A stretch of 64,000 nucleotides of DNA from Nocardia sp. (GCF_025465275.1 NZ_JAODNK010000002.1:34065-98064); one strand, 5' to 3'; counted from the first letter of the stretch, positions 50,239-59,465 are shown. Program-made: numbers and translations. The notes: a model not told the origin generated them from the sequence alone.

Positions 50239-50552
50239 TATGTTCCTGAAGGGCGGCTGGGCCGGGCGGCAGACCGATTGCTCGTTCTGATCTAGTACTA
50301 CAGCCGTAAACTGGAGCGTCCCGGCATATTTCGACCGTACATCGCGGTCGCCGGGGCCTCCTTCAGTGTTCGCGAAGGGCGTGGCATCAAGCGAGTTCCG
50401 GAACTGACTCGGGTGCCGCGAAGGTTCAGATTCGGTCAACGGCTACGCGCTTCGCCGCCGAATCAAATCTCATGGAGGAGGCAACGTCGAACGCCAAGGT
50501 CCGACAGGACGTTGCCGCCGAAATCACCGCGGCCCCTTAATCTTCCGATGCC
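50239..50552. other. Intergenic region, nothing recognised
   Basis: This 314-bp stretch upstream of the small Cys peptide has no open frame with a ribosome site, no dyad of note and no RNA gene that I can recognise. It must hold the promoter of the peptide and hydrolase genes. Confidence 0.5.
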
Positions 50553-50845
50553 CTACGCTGACGGCTCACCGTCGCAAGCGTAGGCGCAGAAGGGGTCGGA
50601 ACACGCCGCTGTCAGTACCAACTGCGTCTCGCGCACGTTGTGGGGTTGGCGGAATACCACCTCACTGCCGAACTCGTCCTCGTAAATCTCTGATTCGGAA
50701 CCGGCGATCGGAAGCGTTTCGAGGCGGCGGCGGTCGGTAGCGGATCCCAGTACACCGACCTACCGTATCGATCGTATTTGCCTACTGCAGTGCCATTTCG
50801 ATCGACCCTCGGTCGCAGACAGGACTTACCATCCACAATTGTCAA
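50553..50845 (-). pseudogene. Frameshifted or decayed small gene after the membrane partner
   Basis: Two minus-strand frames together look coding but neither does alone. From 50845 the frame reads RPRVDRNGTAVGKYDRYGRS and VYWDPLP; it continues as low-quality sequence after about 50730, where the -1 related frame becomes protein-like (RRRLETLPIAGSESEIYEDE, then EVVFRQPHNVRETQLVLTAA and a Cys-rich end) to TAG 50553-50555. The shift would lie in the GCCGCCGCC run near 50730. Overlaps the end of the upstream membrane gene. The YDRYGR-type repeat recalls the linker region of polymorphic toxins (inference). Confidence 0.35.
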
Positions 50846-51380
50846 TTCCCAACTCTATAACTACCGCAGTGTGGTTACGCACCTCCGCGAGTTGCTCATC
50901 TGAGAGGATGGAGACCCACTCGTTACGCTTGGTGCCATGGGCCGATGATGTTGGATTCGAAACGAACCACGCAGATGCCTCGCATCCATCCGGGCGTTGC
51001 CCGTTCACGACAGCGAAATCAATATCGGGATTTCTTCGCTCGTCTTCCGCTGAAGGCGAATCGGCAGCCTTCAGCTGGATCGTCGGCACTGAAACGACCC
51101 CCAATAGATCCGGCTTAGGGTCGGGACCGATGAAATACGCATCTGCGTACGGTGGGTTGTCACCGTCATCCATGTCGACAATCGCCGTACGGGCAAACCC
51201 CGCGACGGTTGCTGCGTCGGCGATCCGCCTGGCCTCACTCGGGCGGTTATGCCGATCTTCTAGACGATGGTGGCCGAAAGTCAGAAGGCCCACAGCAATC
51301 GATAGTGCGCCGACGATAACTATCAACAGCGCCAGGAGAGCAATCCCCCACCGAAACCATCGACTCTCACGAATCCTCAC
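50826..51380 (-). CDS. Membrane-anchored hypothetical protein, partner of the lysozyme-like gene
   Basis: 184 residues. Seen: one transmembrane helix near the N-terminus (ALLALLIVIVGALSIAVGLL) after a basic start, then an extracytoplasmic domain with three Cys that include ELGIDNCGW at the end. No family recognised. It overlaps the lysozyme-like gene by 4 bp (ATGA), so the two are made together. Inferred: an inhibitor or anchor for the neighbouring enzyme. Confidence 0.65.
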   Translation of the reverse strand: MRIRESRWFRWGIALLALLIVIVGALSIAVGLLTFGHHRLEDRHNRPSEARRIADAATVAGFARTAIVDMDDGDNPPYADAYFIGPDPKPDLLGVVSVPTIQLKAADSPSAEDERRNPDIDFAVVNGQRPDGCEASAWFVSNPTSSAHGTKRNEWVSILSDEQLAEVRNHTAVVIELGIDNCGW

Positions 51381-52258
51381 TTATACGCTCCACTGCCGTA
51401 CAGGATCTGATCTGCGACCTGGACAACGCCCAGCGTGCTACGGCCGTGCTCCGTTTCCCCCGTGTTGTCATTTTCTCCCGAAAAGTGACCGTGTCCCGAG
51501 GCCACATCCTGTGAACGTTCCAACTTTCCACCGGCGTTGTAGCCGGATCCCAGGAACTGATCCAGCGGCGTCGCGCGGACCCCCGAGGTGGCTTGGGTTG
51601 CTGCACCCTCGTAGAGCATCTTCAGGTTGTAGGCGGTCACTTTCATTGCCAGATCATCATTGCCGATCAAATCCCCTAGTGCACGTTCCCCTTGCGGGAA
51701 TTCGTCGGGATACTTGTTGATGACCTCCTTGAACGGACCTACTTTCATGTTAGTCAGTCCGATCGAGTTCCCCGAGTCGTCATCATGTTTGGTAACGCCG
51801 AGCAGCGCGGCCGCCAGGCGCGCCCTGTCGTAGGCTTCCCCCGCTTCCTCGCCGTACGGGGCCAGACCGGCTGGATAGGTCGACGGATTGTTCAGGGCTA
51901 CCAGGAGATTTCGGTCTGTGCCACGCGCACCCCGGTAGCCGGTGCGAAGCGGCGCGCCCTCCTGCAGCGCCATGGCGAGCACCAAATCCGGATCGACGTG
52001 CGCCTCGTTTCCGTACTTGACCGCCGCCTCTGCCCATCCCTTCATCTGCGAACCATACTGGTCCAACTTGCCGAGATTCACGGTAGTCGTAACAGTCGGC
52101 GGGGTGTCCCACGTGGCATTGGTGTGCGGTAGCGATGGGTTCATCGGGGGATCAGGCAGGGGAACAGGAAGGCGAAATGGCTGGCCGAGTTGCGGCGCCA
52201 GCCCCATGGATGCATTGTTCAGGTGCGGTACGAGCCCACCGAAGTTGCGGGTAGTCAC
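51377..52258 (-). CDS. Lysozyme/lytic transglycosylase-like protein
   Basis: 293 residues. Seen: an N-terminal Pro-rich segment of about 55 residues without a signal peptide, then a goose-lysozyme/SLT-like pattern VDPDLVLAMALQEGA, with Glu100 as the candidate acid, NSIGLTNMKVGPF, and helices to the end. GTG 52258 has AAAGGAAT upstream. Known: the fold cleaves peptidoglycan. Inferred: a secreted or translocated cell-wall hydrolase whose transport route is not visible. The gene order suggests an effector-inhibitor pair with the membrane protein. Confidence 0.7.
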   Translation of the reverse strand: MTTRNFGGLVPHLNNASMGLAPQLGQPFRLPVPLPDPPMNPSLPHTNATWDTPPTVTTTVNLGKLDQYGSQMKGWAEAAVKYGNEAHVDPDLVLAMALQEGAPLRTGYRGARGTDRNLLVALNNPSTYPAGLAPYGEEAGEAYDRARLAAALLGVTKHDDDSGNSIGLTNMKVGPFKEVINKYPDEFPQGERALGDLIGNDDLAMKVTAYNLKMLYEGAATQATSGVRATPLDQFLGSGYNAGGKLERSQDVASGHGHFSGENDNTGETEHGRSTLGVVQVADQILYGSGAYK

Positions 52259-52912
52259 GGCATTCCTTTCAGGACCGTCTTACAGCGATGTGCAGAAGTT
52301 GCACCCTGGTCGAAGTCGCATACGATCGGACCAGACTGGACGTCGATCCGCGAATGACGGCCAATCTTCCCCGACGAACATAACCCTGCGCCTGAAATGC
52401 GCAGTCCGGCAACATGAACCGCTGACGGCCCAGTCTAGGCGGCCCCTATGTGACGATCAGCCGATCAACCAACAACCTTCGTGAACCCGGGCATCAGACG
52501 GCGAGTGAATACCTTTGCTGCACAAGCCATTTATTGGCGGTAGCGCACAAGTTCTGCATCGCGCGCACAGCGCCGCCAACGCGTCTTGTTCGTGTAGACG
52601 TTGGCGCTGGGGCCAGGCGATGTCGCAATCGGTTCGCGGTCTTGAAGCGCTGCTGACGGCGGTTGGATGGCAAGTAGCGTGCTGAGACTATTCGGCTTCG
52701 TGGCCGGATGGCAGCACCGAGTGTCAGCCGGCGCCCGGCAAGTGCGGCGAGATGTAGGCGGACGCTGTTGGCGAGTGACGATGGCCGCGACCCCGGGCCG
52801 GACAGCGATCTCCTGGAACCTCCAGCCCGGCTTGGCCTTTGCCGCAACGCATGCCTGTCCTGGCGTGGAACTCCGGGTAGCATGTGGTGACACGATTCCG
52901 GAGGGGGACATC
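52259..52912. other. Intergenic region, no gene supported
   Basis: Overlapping antisense frames exist here, but none has a ribosome site or recognisable domain. The region contains the promoters of the minus-strand lysozyme-like gene and of the plus-strand microprotein at 52913 (an AGCAT-type -10 lies about 20-25 bp upstream of the GGAGGGGG site). No repeats or RNA gene seen. Confidence 0.5.
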
Positions 52913-53086
52913 ATGTCGTCGAACAGTCACCTAAAGCAGGTCGATGATCCACGCGCCCGCTGGCGCCGCCTGCCCGCCGAACCCGCCCGATACGTCGAGG
53001 AGACCCATGTCGACGGGAGTTCGTCGAGCTACACGGTGCCCGCCGTCGACCCGACCCAGGACTTCATTCGCCTCTACGGCGGCTAG
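52913..53086 (+). CDS. 57-residue hypothetical protein
   Basis: Begins at ATG 52913, well supported by GGAGGGGG 6-13 nt upstream. Charged and hydrophilic (DDPRARWRRLPAEP, then YVEETHVDGSSSSYTVP), with no membrane segment. Unknown function. It stands alone. Confidence 0.6.
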   Translation: MSSNSHLKQVDDPRARWRRLPAEPARYVEETHVDGSSSSYTVPAVDPTQDFIRLYGG

Positions 53087-53142
53087 TGCCGTGTCCGGCA
53101 ACCTTCGGTAGGCAATCCGGGATCTGGGCGGCATCTCGGAAT

Positions 53143-53364
53143 TCAGAACAGCCGATCGCTCATAGGTGGCGCGGGTGGAGTCCGGGTGCGTGCGACCTCG
53201 TCGTTGCTGATGGCATCCTGGATTGCGTCGATCTGGTCTTGAATCACTTCTGCGCGCGCCACCAGTTCGGTGCTGTCGGGCTCGGTTAGGCTCTCGGCGT
53301 CGAGCTTCTCGTAAACGCACGACAGCGCGGATCGTAAGCCCTCGAGCTCGGTACCTGATTCCAC
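53143..53364 (-). CDS. 73-residue predicted helical protein
   Basis: GTG 53364 to 53143. The sequence is acidic and helical with heptad-like spacing (LRSALSCVYEKLDAESL, then RAEVIQDQIDAIQDAIS), compatible with a coiled coil. Weak ribosome site, no family recognised. Convergent with the microprotein at 52913. Confidence 0.45.
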   Translation of the reverse strand: MESGTELEGLRSALSCVYEKLDAESLTEPDSTELVARAEVIQDQIDAIQDAISNDEVARTRTPPAPPMSDRLF

Positions 53365-53458
53365 AAGAGCTCACCCTACGGAACGAACTCCGTGGCGCGC
53401 ACCAGGATGCGGGCATCTGGTCCTGCTCAGCGACTGGGCGGCGGTGCGTTCGAGTAGG

Positions 53459-54289
53459 TTATCCCGCACGCAATCGGTCCAGTGCCGACTGGCTCTCATC
53501 GTCTGCGGCGCGGTAGATGACCAGCTGCTGGTCCTGATCCTGCAGGGGCATCAGCACTTCGAAATGCACGGCGATCTCACCGACGGCGGGATGCCGCATC
53601 AGCTTGTGCCCGCGGGCGTTGAGTTTGACGTCTCGCTCGGCCCACAATCGCGCGAATTCTTCGTCTTGCGTCATGAATTCGGCGATGCGGCCGGCCAGCA
53701 CCTGATCCTCCGGATGCGCGGCCCACGCGGCGCGCAGATGGGCGATTCCCTCCCGTACGACGCGTTCACGGTCGGCGTAGAACTCGCGTGCCTCCGGATG
53801 CATCAGGCACAGCCACATCAGATTGCGCCGCGACGGCGGGAGGGTGTCGAAATCCATTAGTAGCCGCGCGATTTCGGCGTTCCAGGACAGGATGTCGTAG
53901 CGGTGGTTCAGCACCATGGCGGGCAGCGGCGACAGGTCGGCGACCAGCCTGGCCAGCGCCGGCGCCACGGTGGTGGCGGGGTTGCCGGTGTTGGGGAGGC
54001 GCTGCCGGGCCAGGTCGAAGAGGTAGACGCGTTCGTCGGGGGCCAGCCGCAGCGCCTCCGCCAGGGCCTCCACCACGTCCGCCGAGGGGCGTAGTCCGCG
54101 GCCCTGTTCCAGACGCACGATGTAGTCGATGCTGATGCCGGCCAGCTCGGCGACCTCTTCGCGGCGCAAACCCGGGGTCCGCCGGGATTGCCGGCGCGAC
54201 AGCAGGCCGAAATCGTTCGGGTCCAGGCGTTCGCGCCGGATCCGCAGGAATGCGGCCAGCTCCTGTGTCGTGTCCACGGTGCGGGTCAT
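53459..54289 (-). CDS. XRE regulator with MmyB-like C-terminal domain
   Basis: 276 residues. Seen: an N-terminal HTH with RRTPGLRREEVAELAGISID and YIVRLEQGRGLRPS, then the MmyB-type ligand domain (WNAEIARLLMDFD, WAAHPEDQVLAGRIAEF). Known: MmyB domains bind fatty acid-like ligands. It is divergent from the aldo-keto reductase gene with 117 bp between them, a common pairing for this family, where the regulator controls the reductase (inference). Confidence 0.9.
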   Translation of the reverse strand: MTRTVDTTQELAAFLRIRRERLDPNDFGLLSRRQSRRTPGLRREEVAELAGISIDYIVRLEQGRGLRPSADVVEALAEALRLAPDERVYLFDLARQRLPNTGNPATTVAPALARLVADLSPLPAMVLNHRYDILSWNAEIARLLMDFDTLPPSRRNLMWLCLMHPEAREFYADRERVVREGIAHLRAAWAAHPEDQVLAGRIAEFMTQDEEFARLWAERDVKLNARGHKLMRHPAVGEIAVHFEVLMPLQDQDQQLVIYRAADDESQSALDRLRAG

Positions 54290-54372
54290 GTCCGGTCCAA
54301 CAACGAGGGTAGGACTGGCGTTCCCAGGAAGTTCCTTCCCTTATCCCCGGCTCGTCGCGGTCACAAGCTTGT

Positions 54373-54386
54373 ATCCGACAACGGAT
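54373..54386. promoter_or_regulatory. Candidate operator between XRE and aldo-keto reductase genes
   Basis: ATCCG-ACAA-CGGAT (54373-54386) is a perfect 5-bp-armed dyad, extended by TGT/ACA with a one-base offset. It lies 20-33 bp before the aldo-keto reductase start, covering its likely -10 region. The regulator divergently encoded is the obvious binder. Confidence 0.45.
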
Positions 54387-54406
54387 CACATGCACAGGAG
54401 GACACG

Positions 54407-55471
54407 ATGTCGCTCACTCTCGACACCTATCGGCTGCTGGGCCGTTCCGGGCTCCGAGTTTCACCGCTGGCACTGGGCGCGGCGACCTTCGGCACCGAGT
54501 GGGGCTGGGGCGCCGAGCCGGACGAGGCGCGCAAGCTGTTCGACCTCTACGTCGAGCGCGGCGGAAATTTCATCGATACCGCCGGCACCTATACCGACGG
54601 CACCTCCGAGCGCCTGCTTGGCGAATTCACCCGCCACAATCGCGAAAGCCTGGTCCTGGCAACGAAATACACGACACTGCGGCGGCCCGGCGATCCGAAT
54701 TCCGGGGGTCCGCACCGCAAGAATCTGTTCGCGTCGGTGGAAGCCAGTCTGCGACAGCTGAATACGGACTACATCGATCTGTTCTATCTGCACGTGTGGG
54801 ATTTCACGACGCCGGTCGAGGAGATCCTGCGCGGCATGGACGATCTGGTCCGGCAGGGCAAGATTCTGTACGTGGCGATCTCCAACGCCCCGGCCTGGCA
54901 GGTGTCGCGCATGCAGACGATCGCCGATCTACGCGGCTGGTCTCCGCTGGTCGGGCTGCAGATCGAGTACAACCTGATCGAGCGGACCGGGGAACGCGAC
55001 CTGATCCCCATGGCACGCGAGATGGGGTTGGGGGTGATGCCGTATTCACCGCTGGCAGGTGGGGTGCTCACCGGAAAGTACAGCCGCGACGACGTGCACG
55101 CGGCGAACAGCGCCTCCGGCGACGGCACCCGCAAGACCGTCACCCTCGCCAACGGCGCGCTCACCGAACGAAACCTCGATGTCGTTGACGTCGTGAAAGA
55201 GGTCGCCACGGAGCTGGGCCGCACACCCGCCCAGGTCGGGCTGGCCTGGACGTTGCAGAACCCGGGCGTGACGGCACCGATCATCGGCGCCCGCACGCCC
55301 GCGCAGCTGGAGGACAATCTGGGCGCCCTGGAGGTCGACTTCACCGCTTCACAACTGACCCGCCTCGACAAGGCCAGCGCGATCGAATTCGGCTATCCGC
55401 ACGCCTTTCTCGCCGGCGACTTCGGGCGCACGCTGACCCGCGGCGACCTGAAACTCGAAACCCGCCGCTGA
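54407..55471 (+). CDS. Aldo-keto reductase
   Basis: 354 residues. Seen: the N-terminal LGRSGLRVSPLALGAATFG, FIDTAGTYTDG (catalytic Asp and Tyr), the Lys in LATKYT, DLFYLHVWD with the catalytic His, and the NADP-binding end TAPIIGARTPAQLEDNLGAL. ATG 54407 is supported by AGGAGG at 54397. Known: NADPH-dependent reductase of aldehydes or ketones. Controlled probably by the divergent XRE/MmyB regulator. Confidence 0.92.
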   Translation: MSLTLDTYRLLGRSGLRVSPLALGAATFGTEWGWGAEPDEARKLFDLYVERGGNFIDTAGTYTDGTSERLLGEFTRHNRESLVLATKYTTLRRPGDPNSGGPHRKNLFASVEASLRQLNTDYIDLFYLHVWDFTTPVEEILRGMDDLVRQGKILYVAISNAPAWQVSRMQTIADLRGWSPLVGLQIEYNLIERTGERDLIPMAREMGLGVMPYSPLAGGVLTGKYSRDDVHAANSASGDGTRKTVTLANGALTERNLDVVDVVKEVATELGRTPAQVGLAWTLQNPGVTAPIIGARTPAQLEDNLGALEVDFTASQLTRLDKASAIEFGYPHAFLAGDFGRTLTRGDLKLETRR

Positions 55472-55491
55472 GAACGGATCAAGCGCCGGCT

Positions 55492-56103
55492 CTACCGGTG
55501 CGAGAACACTGCCACCAGAAAGTCGGACTCGTCGGTGAATGGGCGCAGATCCCATGTCGAAAGCCGCAAATCCACTGCGAGCCCGGCATTCTCGGCGTCA
55601 GCCAGGTACTGCGGGAACTCGTACCCCCGATCGGCACCGAACCCCGTAACCACCCGGCCGGTGGGGGCGAGATGGCGAGCGAACCCGGCCAGCACCGCTT
55701 CCCGGGTGGACGGCGCCAAAAATGTCATCACGTTTCCCGCACACACGATGACATCGAAGTCAGCGACGATCCCACTACCCGGCAGATCCAATTCGGCGAG
55801 ATCACCAACGATCCAAGTCGGCCCCGGATAGTCCTGCTCTGCCGCGGCGATCAACACCGGATCGACATCGACTCCGACCACAACGTGCCCGGCCCGATGC
55901 AAGTAACCGCCCACCCGCCCCGGACCACACCCCGCATCCAGAACTCGACTGCCAGGGTCGAGCATCGCATCGACCAGCCGCGCCTCCCCGGCAATATCCT
56001 TACCCTCGGCCGCCATCGCCCGAAACCGCTCCACGTACCACGTCGAATGCGCAGGATCAGCAGCAGTGAGCTCCTCCCACTGACTGGGGATACGTCCGCT
56101 CAT
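55492..56103 (-). CDS. SAM-dependent methyltransferase
   Basis: 203 residues. Seen: SAM motif VLDAGCGPGRVGGYL, the acidic VGVDVDPVLI after strand 2, and DLAELDLPG. Small class I methyltransferase. ATG 56103 is preferred over 56106 for its spacing to GAGGAG. It ends 20 bp from the convergent aldo-keto reductase. Substrate unknown. Confidence 0.85.
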   Translation of the reverse strand: MSGRIPSQWEELTAADPAHSTWYVERFRAMAAEGKDIAGEARLVDAMLDPGSRVLDAGCGPGRVGGYLHRAGHVVVGVDVDPVLIAAAEQDYPGPTWIVGDLAELDLPGSGIVADFDVIVCAGNVMTFLAPSTREAVLAGFARHLAPTGRVVTGFGADRGYEFPQYLADAENAGLAVDLRLSTWDLRPFTDESDFLVAVFSHR

Positions 56104-56743
56104 CATCTGCTCCTCACTCGGCCCACCCCGGTTCACTCTGCCATCGCCCTGCCGATGCTCAGCAGGCGCCTGCGTCGCACAGCAGCGGCTGGCCTGGAGC
56201 TATGACAGGTTCGATGGCCTCTTGAGCCCGCAGGCAGTTCCGAACAGTCGCCGATGATCGGCAACAGGAAATATCGCCTATCCGATGCCGATGGCGAGCC
56301 CTCGCGACGTCCGCCACCAATGATTCCCGGTCGAGGTCGTTCCAGTTGCGCGAGAGAGGCTTTCGGATGCCGGTCGACCCCGAGCGGTCACAAACCCCAC
56401 CTGGACAGCAAGAAATGCTGCCCGGGTATGAACTTTGACCGCTGAGGCCGATTCCTCCAGCCGAACCCGCACGATCATCGGCAGTTCGGGCAGTCAGCCG
56501 GCGCGAGATGCGTGTGACCCGTTGACCTTCCACGGTCCCGCACTGGCCGATTCGGTCAACGCGGGCCGCGGCATGAGAGCTCACTTGCATGTGCCGCGGC
56601 TAGCATGTGTGAGGGGCCGGCTTGCGCCACTCAACAGATAACGTTGGCTTATCGGTCACGCCGAAGACCGATATTGATCTATACACGCTGCCGGTGAGAT
56701 CATCTGGGAAGCAAGATCTTCCAGCATTGCCGACAGGAACTTG
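56104..56743. other. Intergenic region, no gene supported
   Basis: About 640 bp without a credible gene on either strand; open frames here lack ribosome sites and domain-like sequence. AGGAACTTG just before 56744 is the ribosome site for the next gene. The codon composition suggests that a former minus-strand gene may have decayed, but no family can be recognised. Confidence 0.45.
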
Positions 56744-57082
56744 ATGACAGAGTCGTTGCCAACAACTGCCGTCGTCCGCGTCGGGCGCGTCACCTTCGAT
56801 CCGAGCCTGTACGACGCGGTCGTCGCTGCCGACAAGGAGACCGCGGAGTACCTGATCCCGGCAATCCTGGCTCTGCCAGGCCTTCTTCACTGGTACGCGG
56901 GCGTCTCCCCTGAAGGCTCGCTCTCCCAAGTCAGCATTTGGGACTCCGAAAAGCATGCGGCGCAGATGGACGAATTGAAGGAGATGAGGGTCCGAGCGCG
57001 CGACGACCTCAGGGCAGTAGGCGTGACGTTCACAGCAGAGACCGCGGCGTACGCCAATTACCCGATCACCTGGACCATCTGA
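56744..57082 (+). CDS. Small antibiotic-biosynthesis-monooxygenase-like protein
   Basis: 112 residues from ATG 56744, with AGGAAC upstream. Seen: beta-alpha pattern VVRVGRVTFDPSLYDAVVAA, LLHWYAGVSPEG, SQVSIWDSEKHAAQM, compatible with an ABM/dimeric alpha-beta barrel fold. No catalytic residue is definable in this family without more information. Its neighbour is a NUDIX gene 176 bp downstream. Confidence 0.65.
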   Translation: MTESLPTTAVVRVGRVTFDPSLYDAVVAADKETAEYLIPAILALPGLLHWYAGVSPEGSLSQVSIWDSEKHAAQMDELKEMRVRARDDLRAVGVTFTAETAAYANYPITWTI

Positions 57083-57258
57083 CCCGAGTGCCGAAGGGGA
57101 ACGCCAACCGCAACCGGTCGGTACAGGAGCCTCGGAACGCCCGCTCATCGGCATGTGGTGCGTTGGCTGGTCGCGGACCAACGAAATATGTCTCGCCGTC
57201 GCCAACTGTGGCGGATGTCTTGGAGGCCGAGATCGGGCGGGCGCGTACTGTCTGGGCG

Positions 57259-57798
57259 GTGAAGCGTGCTACCCAGTGGACGATTCTCGGCGAGCGCCTG
57301 GTCGATGAGAACAGGCATATTCGACTTTCGACGGTGGATATCGAGCTGCCGGACGGGGTGGAGTTCACTCAGTACGTCGCACGGATGCCACGGTGTGCAA
57401 TGACGTTGGTAATCAACGAGAACCGCGAGGTTCTGCTGATGTACCGGCACCGTTTCATCATCGACCAGTGGGTGTGGGAGTTGCCGGGCGGATATGTCGA
57501 CCACGCCGAGGATGTCGCCACGGCTGCGGCCCGCGAGGTGGAAGAAGAAACCGGCTGGCGCCCAAGGACTATGGAGCACCTCGTGACGTATCAGCCCGCG
57601 ATCGGCACCCTGGATCAGCCGCAAGAGATCTATCTCGCTCACGGCGCCGATCTGACCGACACCGCACCGGATATCAACGAGGCCGAGGATATTCGCTGGT
57701 TTTCGCTCGACGAGGCAATGGCCATGATCGGGCGCGGTGAGATCATCGGTGCGGCAACGGTAGTCGGGATCTACCGGGCTCTCAGCCTCGCCGAGTGA
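57259..57798 (+). CDS. NUDIX hydrolase
   Basis: 179 residues. Seen: the NUDIX box G78-x5-E-x7-REVEEETGW (78-100), and the typical start MKRATQWTILGERLVDENR of nucleoside-diphosphate hydrolases. GTG 57259 is inferred from that start; GTG 57208 is possible. Overlaps the convergent XRE-TPR regulator by 17 bp. Known: hydrolyses nucleotide or nucleotide-sugar diphosphates; exact substrate unknown. Confidence 0.87.
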   Translation: MKRATQWTILGERLVDENRHIRLSTVDIELPDGVEFTQYVARMPRCAMTLVINENREVLLMYRHRFIIDQWVWELPGGYVDHAEDVATAAAREVEEETGWRPRTMEHLVTYQPAIGTLDQPQEIYLAHGADLTDTAPDINEAEDIRWFSLDEAMAMIGRGEIIGAATVVGIYRALSLAE

Positions 57799-59146
57799 GT
57801 TCGAGAATCTGCTGGCGGAACTCGGCAACCTCGACCAAGCCGTCGAATGGTCGCAACCGGTAGCGCAGATCGCGCAGATACGACAGGCTCCGGCGCGAGG
57901 CGAGATCGGCTGCGATGTCCAAAGCACCACGGCCGATACGGACGGCCTCACGAGGGTCGGTAGGCACCAGAGCCGACGCGAGCAGACTCAGGTTGAACGC
58001 GCGCCCCCGCTGGTATCCGACCGACATCGTCAGCGATTGCTCGGCGAAGTGCGCTGTGCGCGCGTTGTCGCCGAGTTCGCGGAAGCAATGCGCGGTCTTC
58101 GCCGACAAGTACGACTGATCGAAGTAGGCGAGCCACACCGGCTGCTCGCCCGCCACGGCGTGGTCGAAAGCGCGTTCCGCGGCGTTCATGGCCGCCGCGG
58201 TGGATGTCTGGTCCTGGCGGGCGGCGTGCCCGTGCGCCTCGACCATGTGACATTCGGATTCGAGTGCGGCCAGGCCGGCTCCTCTGGCTGCGATTCGCGC
58301 CGCGCGCGCGAGGTCGACGGCGTCGCCGGGTCGGCCGACGTAGGTGGCCTGGTGGCTCATGGCAGCCATGATCTCCGCGCTGAGGGCGGCGTCGCCGGCG
58401 GCGCGGGCGAGCCGCAAGCTTTGGATGAGGTAGCGCTGAGCAAGGCCGTGGTCTTCCTGGTCGTAGGCGGCCCAACCCGCCAAACGCACGAGTTCGGCTG
58501 TCGAGCCGAATAATTGGCGTCCGATGTGCTCGTTGAAGCTGCCGCGCAGTAGGGGCGCGACGGAACTGTGCAGGTATTGGACGATAGTCGAGCGCACCTT
58601 GCCACCGCCGACCTTATTGTCGAGGTCGCGGAATGCAGAGGCCATCGTCTGCACGGCGTCGACATCGGTCTGCCCCACTCTCCGCGATCCTGTCGACACC
58701 GGATGCTCAGGGCCTGGCAGCGTCAGCCACCGCATGGTCGCGGCCGGGTAGACCGCGACCGCATATGAGGTGTCCCGGAGGAACCGGCGTTGTTCAACGT
58801 CATTGCGCCACAGAGCAGTAGCGGCGTCGACTGCGCCGGAAAGGCTGAGCGAGAACTCGAGGCCGAGTTCGGCGGAGGCGTCCTGCCCCTTGCTCATGCC
58901 ACACATCGCAGGTGTGACCTTACGGCCGAGCAACTCGGTGAGGACTTCCGCAATCAGCTCGGGCCCTGGTCGTTGCGGCTGCTCACCGGCGAGCCAGCGC
59001 CCGACCGAACTGTGGTCATACCTGAGCTCGATGCCGTGGCCGCGGCCTCGATCGACGACACGGCGCGCCAGCGGCTTTCGCATTCCGCCGGCCTCCTCGA
59101 TCAGCTCCTCGAGCTGGCGATTGGGCTGTTTCGGGCGGCGTCCCAT
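57782..59146 (-). CDS. XRE regulator with C-terminal TPR-like repeats
   Basis: 454 residues. Seen: a basic N-terminal HTH (KPLARRVVDRGRGHGIELRY, SSVGRWLAGEQPQRPG), then a long helical region with repeats like AELVRLAGWAAYDQEDHGLAQR and GLAALESECHMVEAHGHAAR, typical of actinomycete XRE-TPR regulators related to those that bind signalling peptides or developmental ligands. ATG 59146 is chosen; earlier in-frame codons lack a ribosome site. It is convergent with the NUDIX gene and divergent from the microprotein operon. Confidence 0.85.
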   Translation of the reverse strand: MGRRPKQPNRQLEELIEEAGGMRKPLARRVVDRGRGHGIELRYDHSSVGRWLAGEQPQRPGPELIAEVLTELLGRKVTPAMCGMSKGQDASAELGLEFSLSLSGAVDAATALWRNDVEQRRFLRDTSYAVAVYPAATMRWLTLPGPEHPVSTGSRRVGQTDVDAVQTMASAFRDLDNKVGGGKVRSTIVQYLHSSVAPLLRGSFNEHIGRQLFGSTAELVRLAGWAAYDQEDHGLAQRYLIQSLRLARAAGDAALSAEIMAAMSHQATYVGRPGDAVDLARAARIAARGAGLAALESECHMVEAHGHAARQDQTSTAAAMNAAERAFDHAVAGEQPVWLAYFDQSYLSAKTAHCFRELGDNARTAHFAEQSLTMSVGYQRGRAFNLSLLASALVPTDPREAVRIGRGALDIAADLASRRSLSYLRDLRYRLRPFDGLVEVAEFRQQILELTRRG

Positions 59147-59303
59147 ATCGCGAGTCTGGCAGCTGTAAGAGGGACACGCTATGAATCGGCGATCGTGCAC
59201 GCCCCCTGTGCACACACCCGCCCACGCTGCGCACCTTCCAGCGGAGCCACACATGCAGTGGACTTGAAGTCAGGACAACTGCCGAGGATCGGAGTCGCCG
59301 AAC

Positions 59304-59465
59304 ATGGAAGCCATCATGATCGCCATTGCCGCAGTGCTTTTCGCGGTACTGTGCGCGCCCACCCGAACCAGCACTGCGGCACGCCACCACAACGGGCTGC
59401 CGTTCGCCGATCTCGAGGCGCGACTCACACGCGAACGCACACCAGTCTCGAATCGGAGGTGGTGA
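59304..59465 (+). CDS. 53-residue membrane-leader microprotein, first gene of a three-gene operon
   Basis: ATG 59304 with GGAG 9 nt upstream, stop TGA 59463-59465. Seen: hydrophobic N-terminus MEAIMIAIAAVLFAVLCAPT (membrane or signal-like), then a polar stretch (ARHHNGLPFADLEARLTRER). The next gene starts 2 bp after its stop, with GGAGG inside its last codons, so translation is coupled. No family recognised. Confidence 0.55.
   Translation: MEAIMIAIAAVLFAVLCAPTRTSTAARHHNGLPFADLEARLTRERTPVSNRRW

Noticed and set aside
51377..52258. T7SS/WXG100 or LXG effector features on the lysozyme-like protein
   Set aside because: The N-terminus has neither a WXG motif nor an LXG pattern, and no ESX gene is nearby.
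52259..52912. Antisense frames between the lysozyme-like gene and the 57-residue gene
   Set aside because: Arg-rich, no ribosome sites, no domain; typical GC-rich background frames.
57208..57258. Alternative upstream GTG for the NUDIX gene
   Set aside because: Would add a 17-residue segment not seen in the family; the start at 57259 fits the usual N-terminus better, though not excluded.
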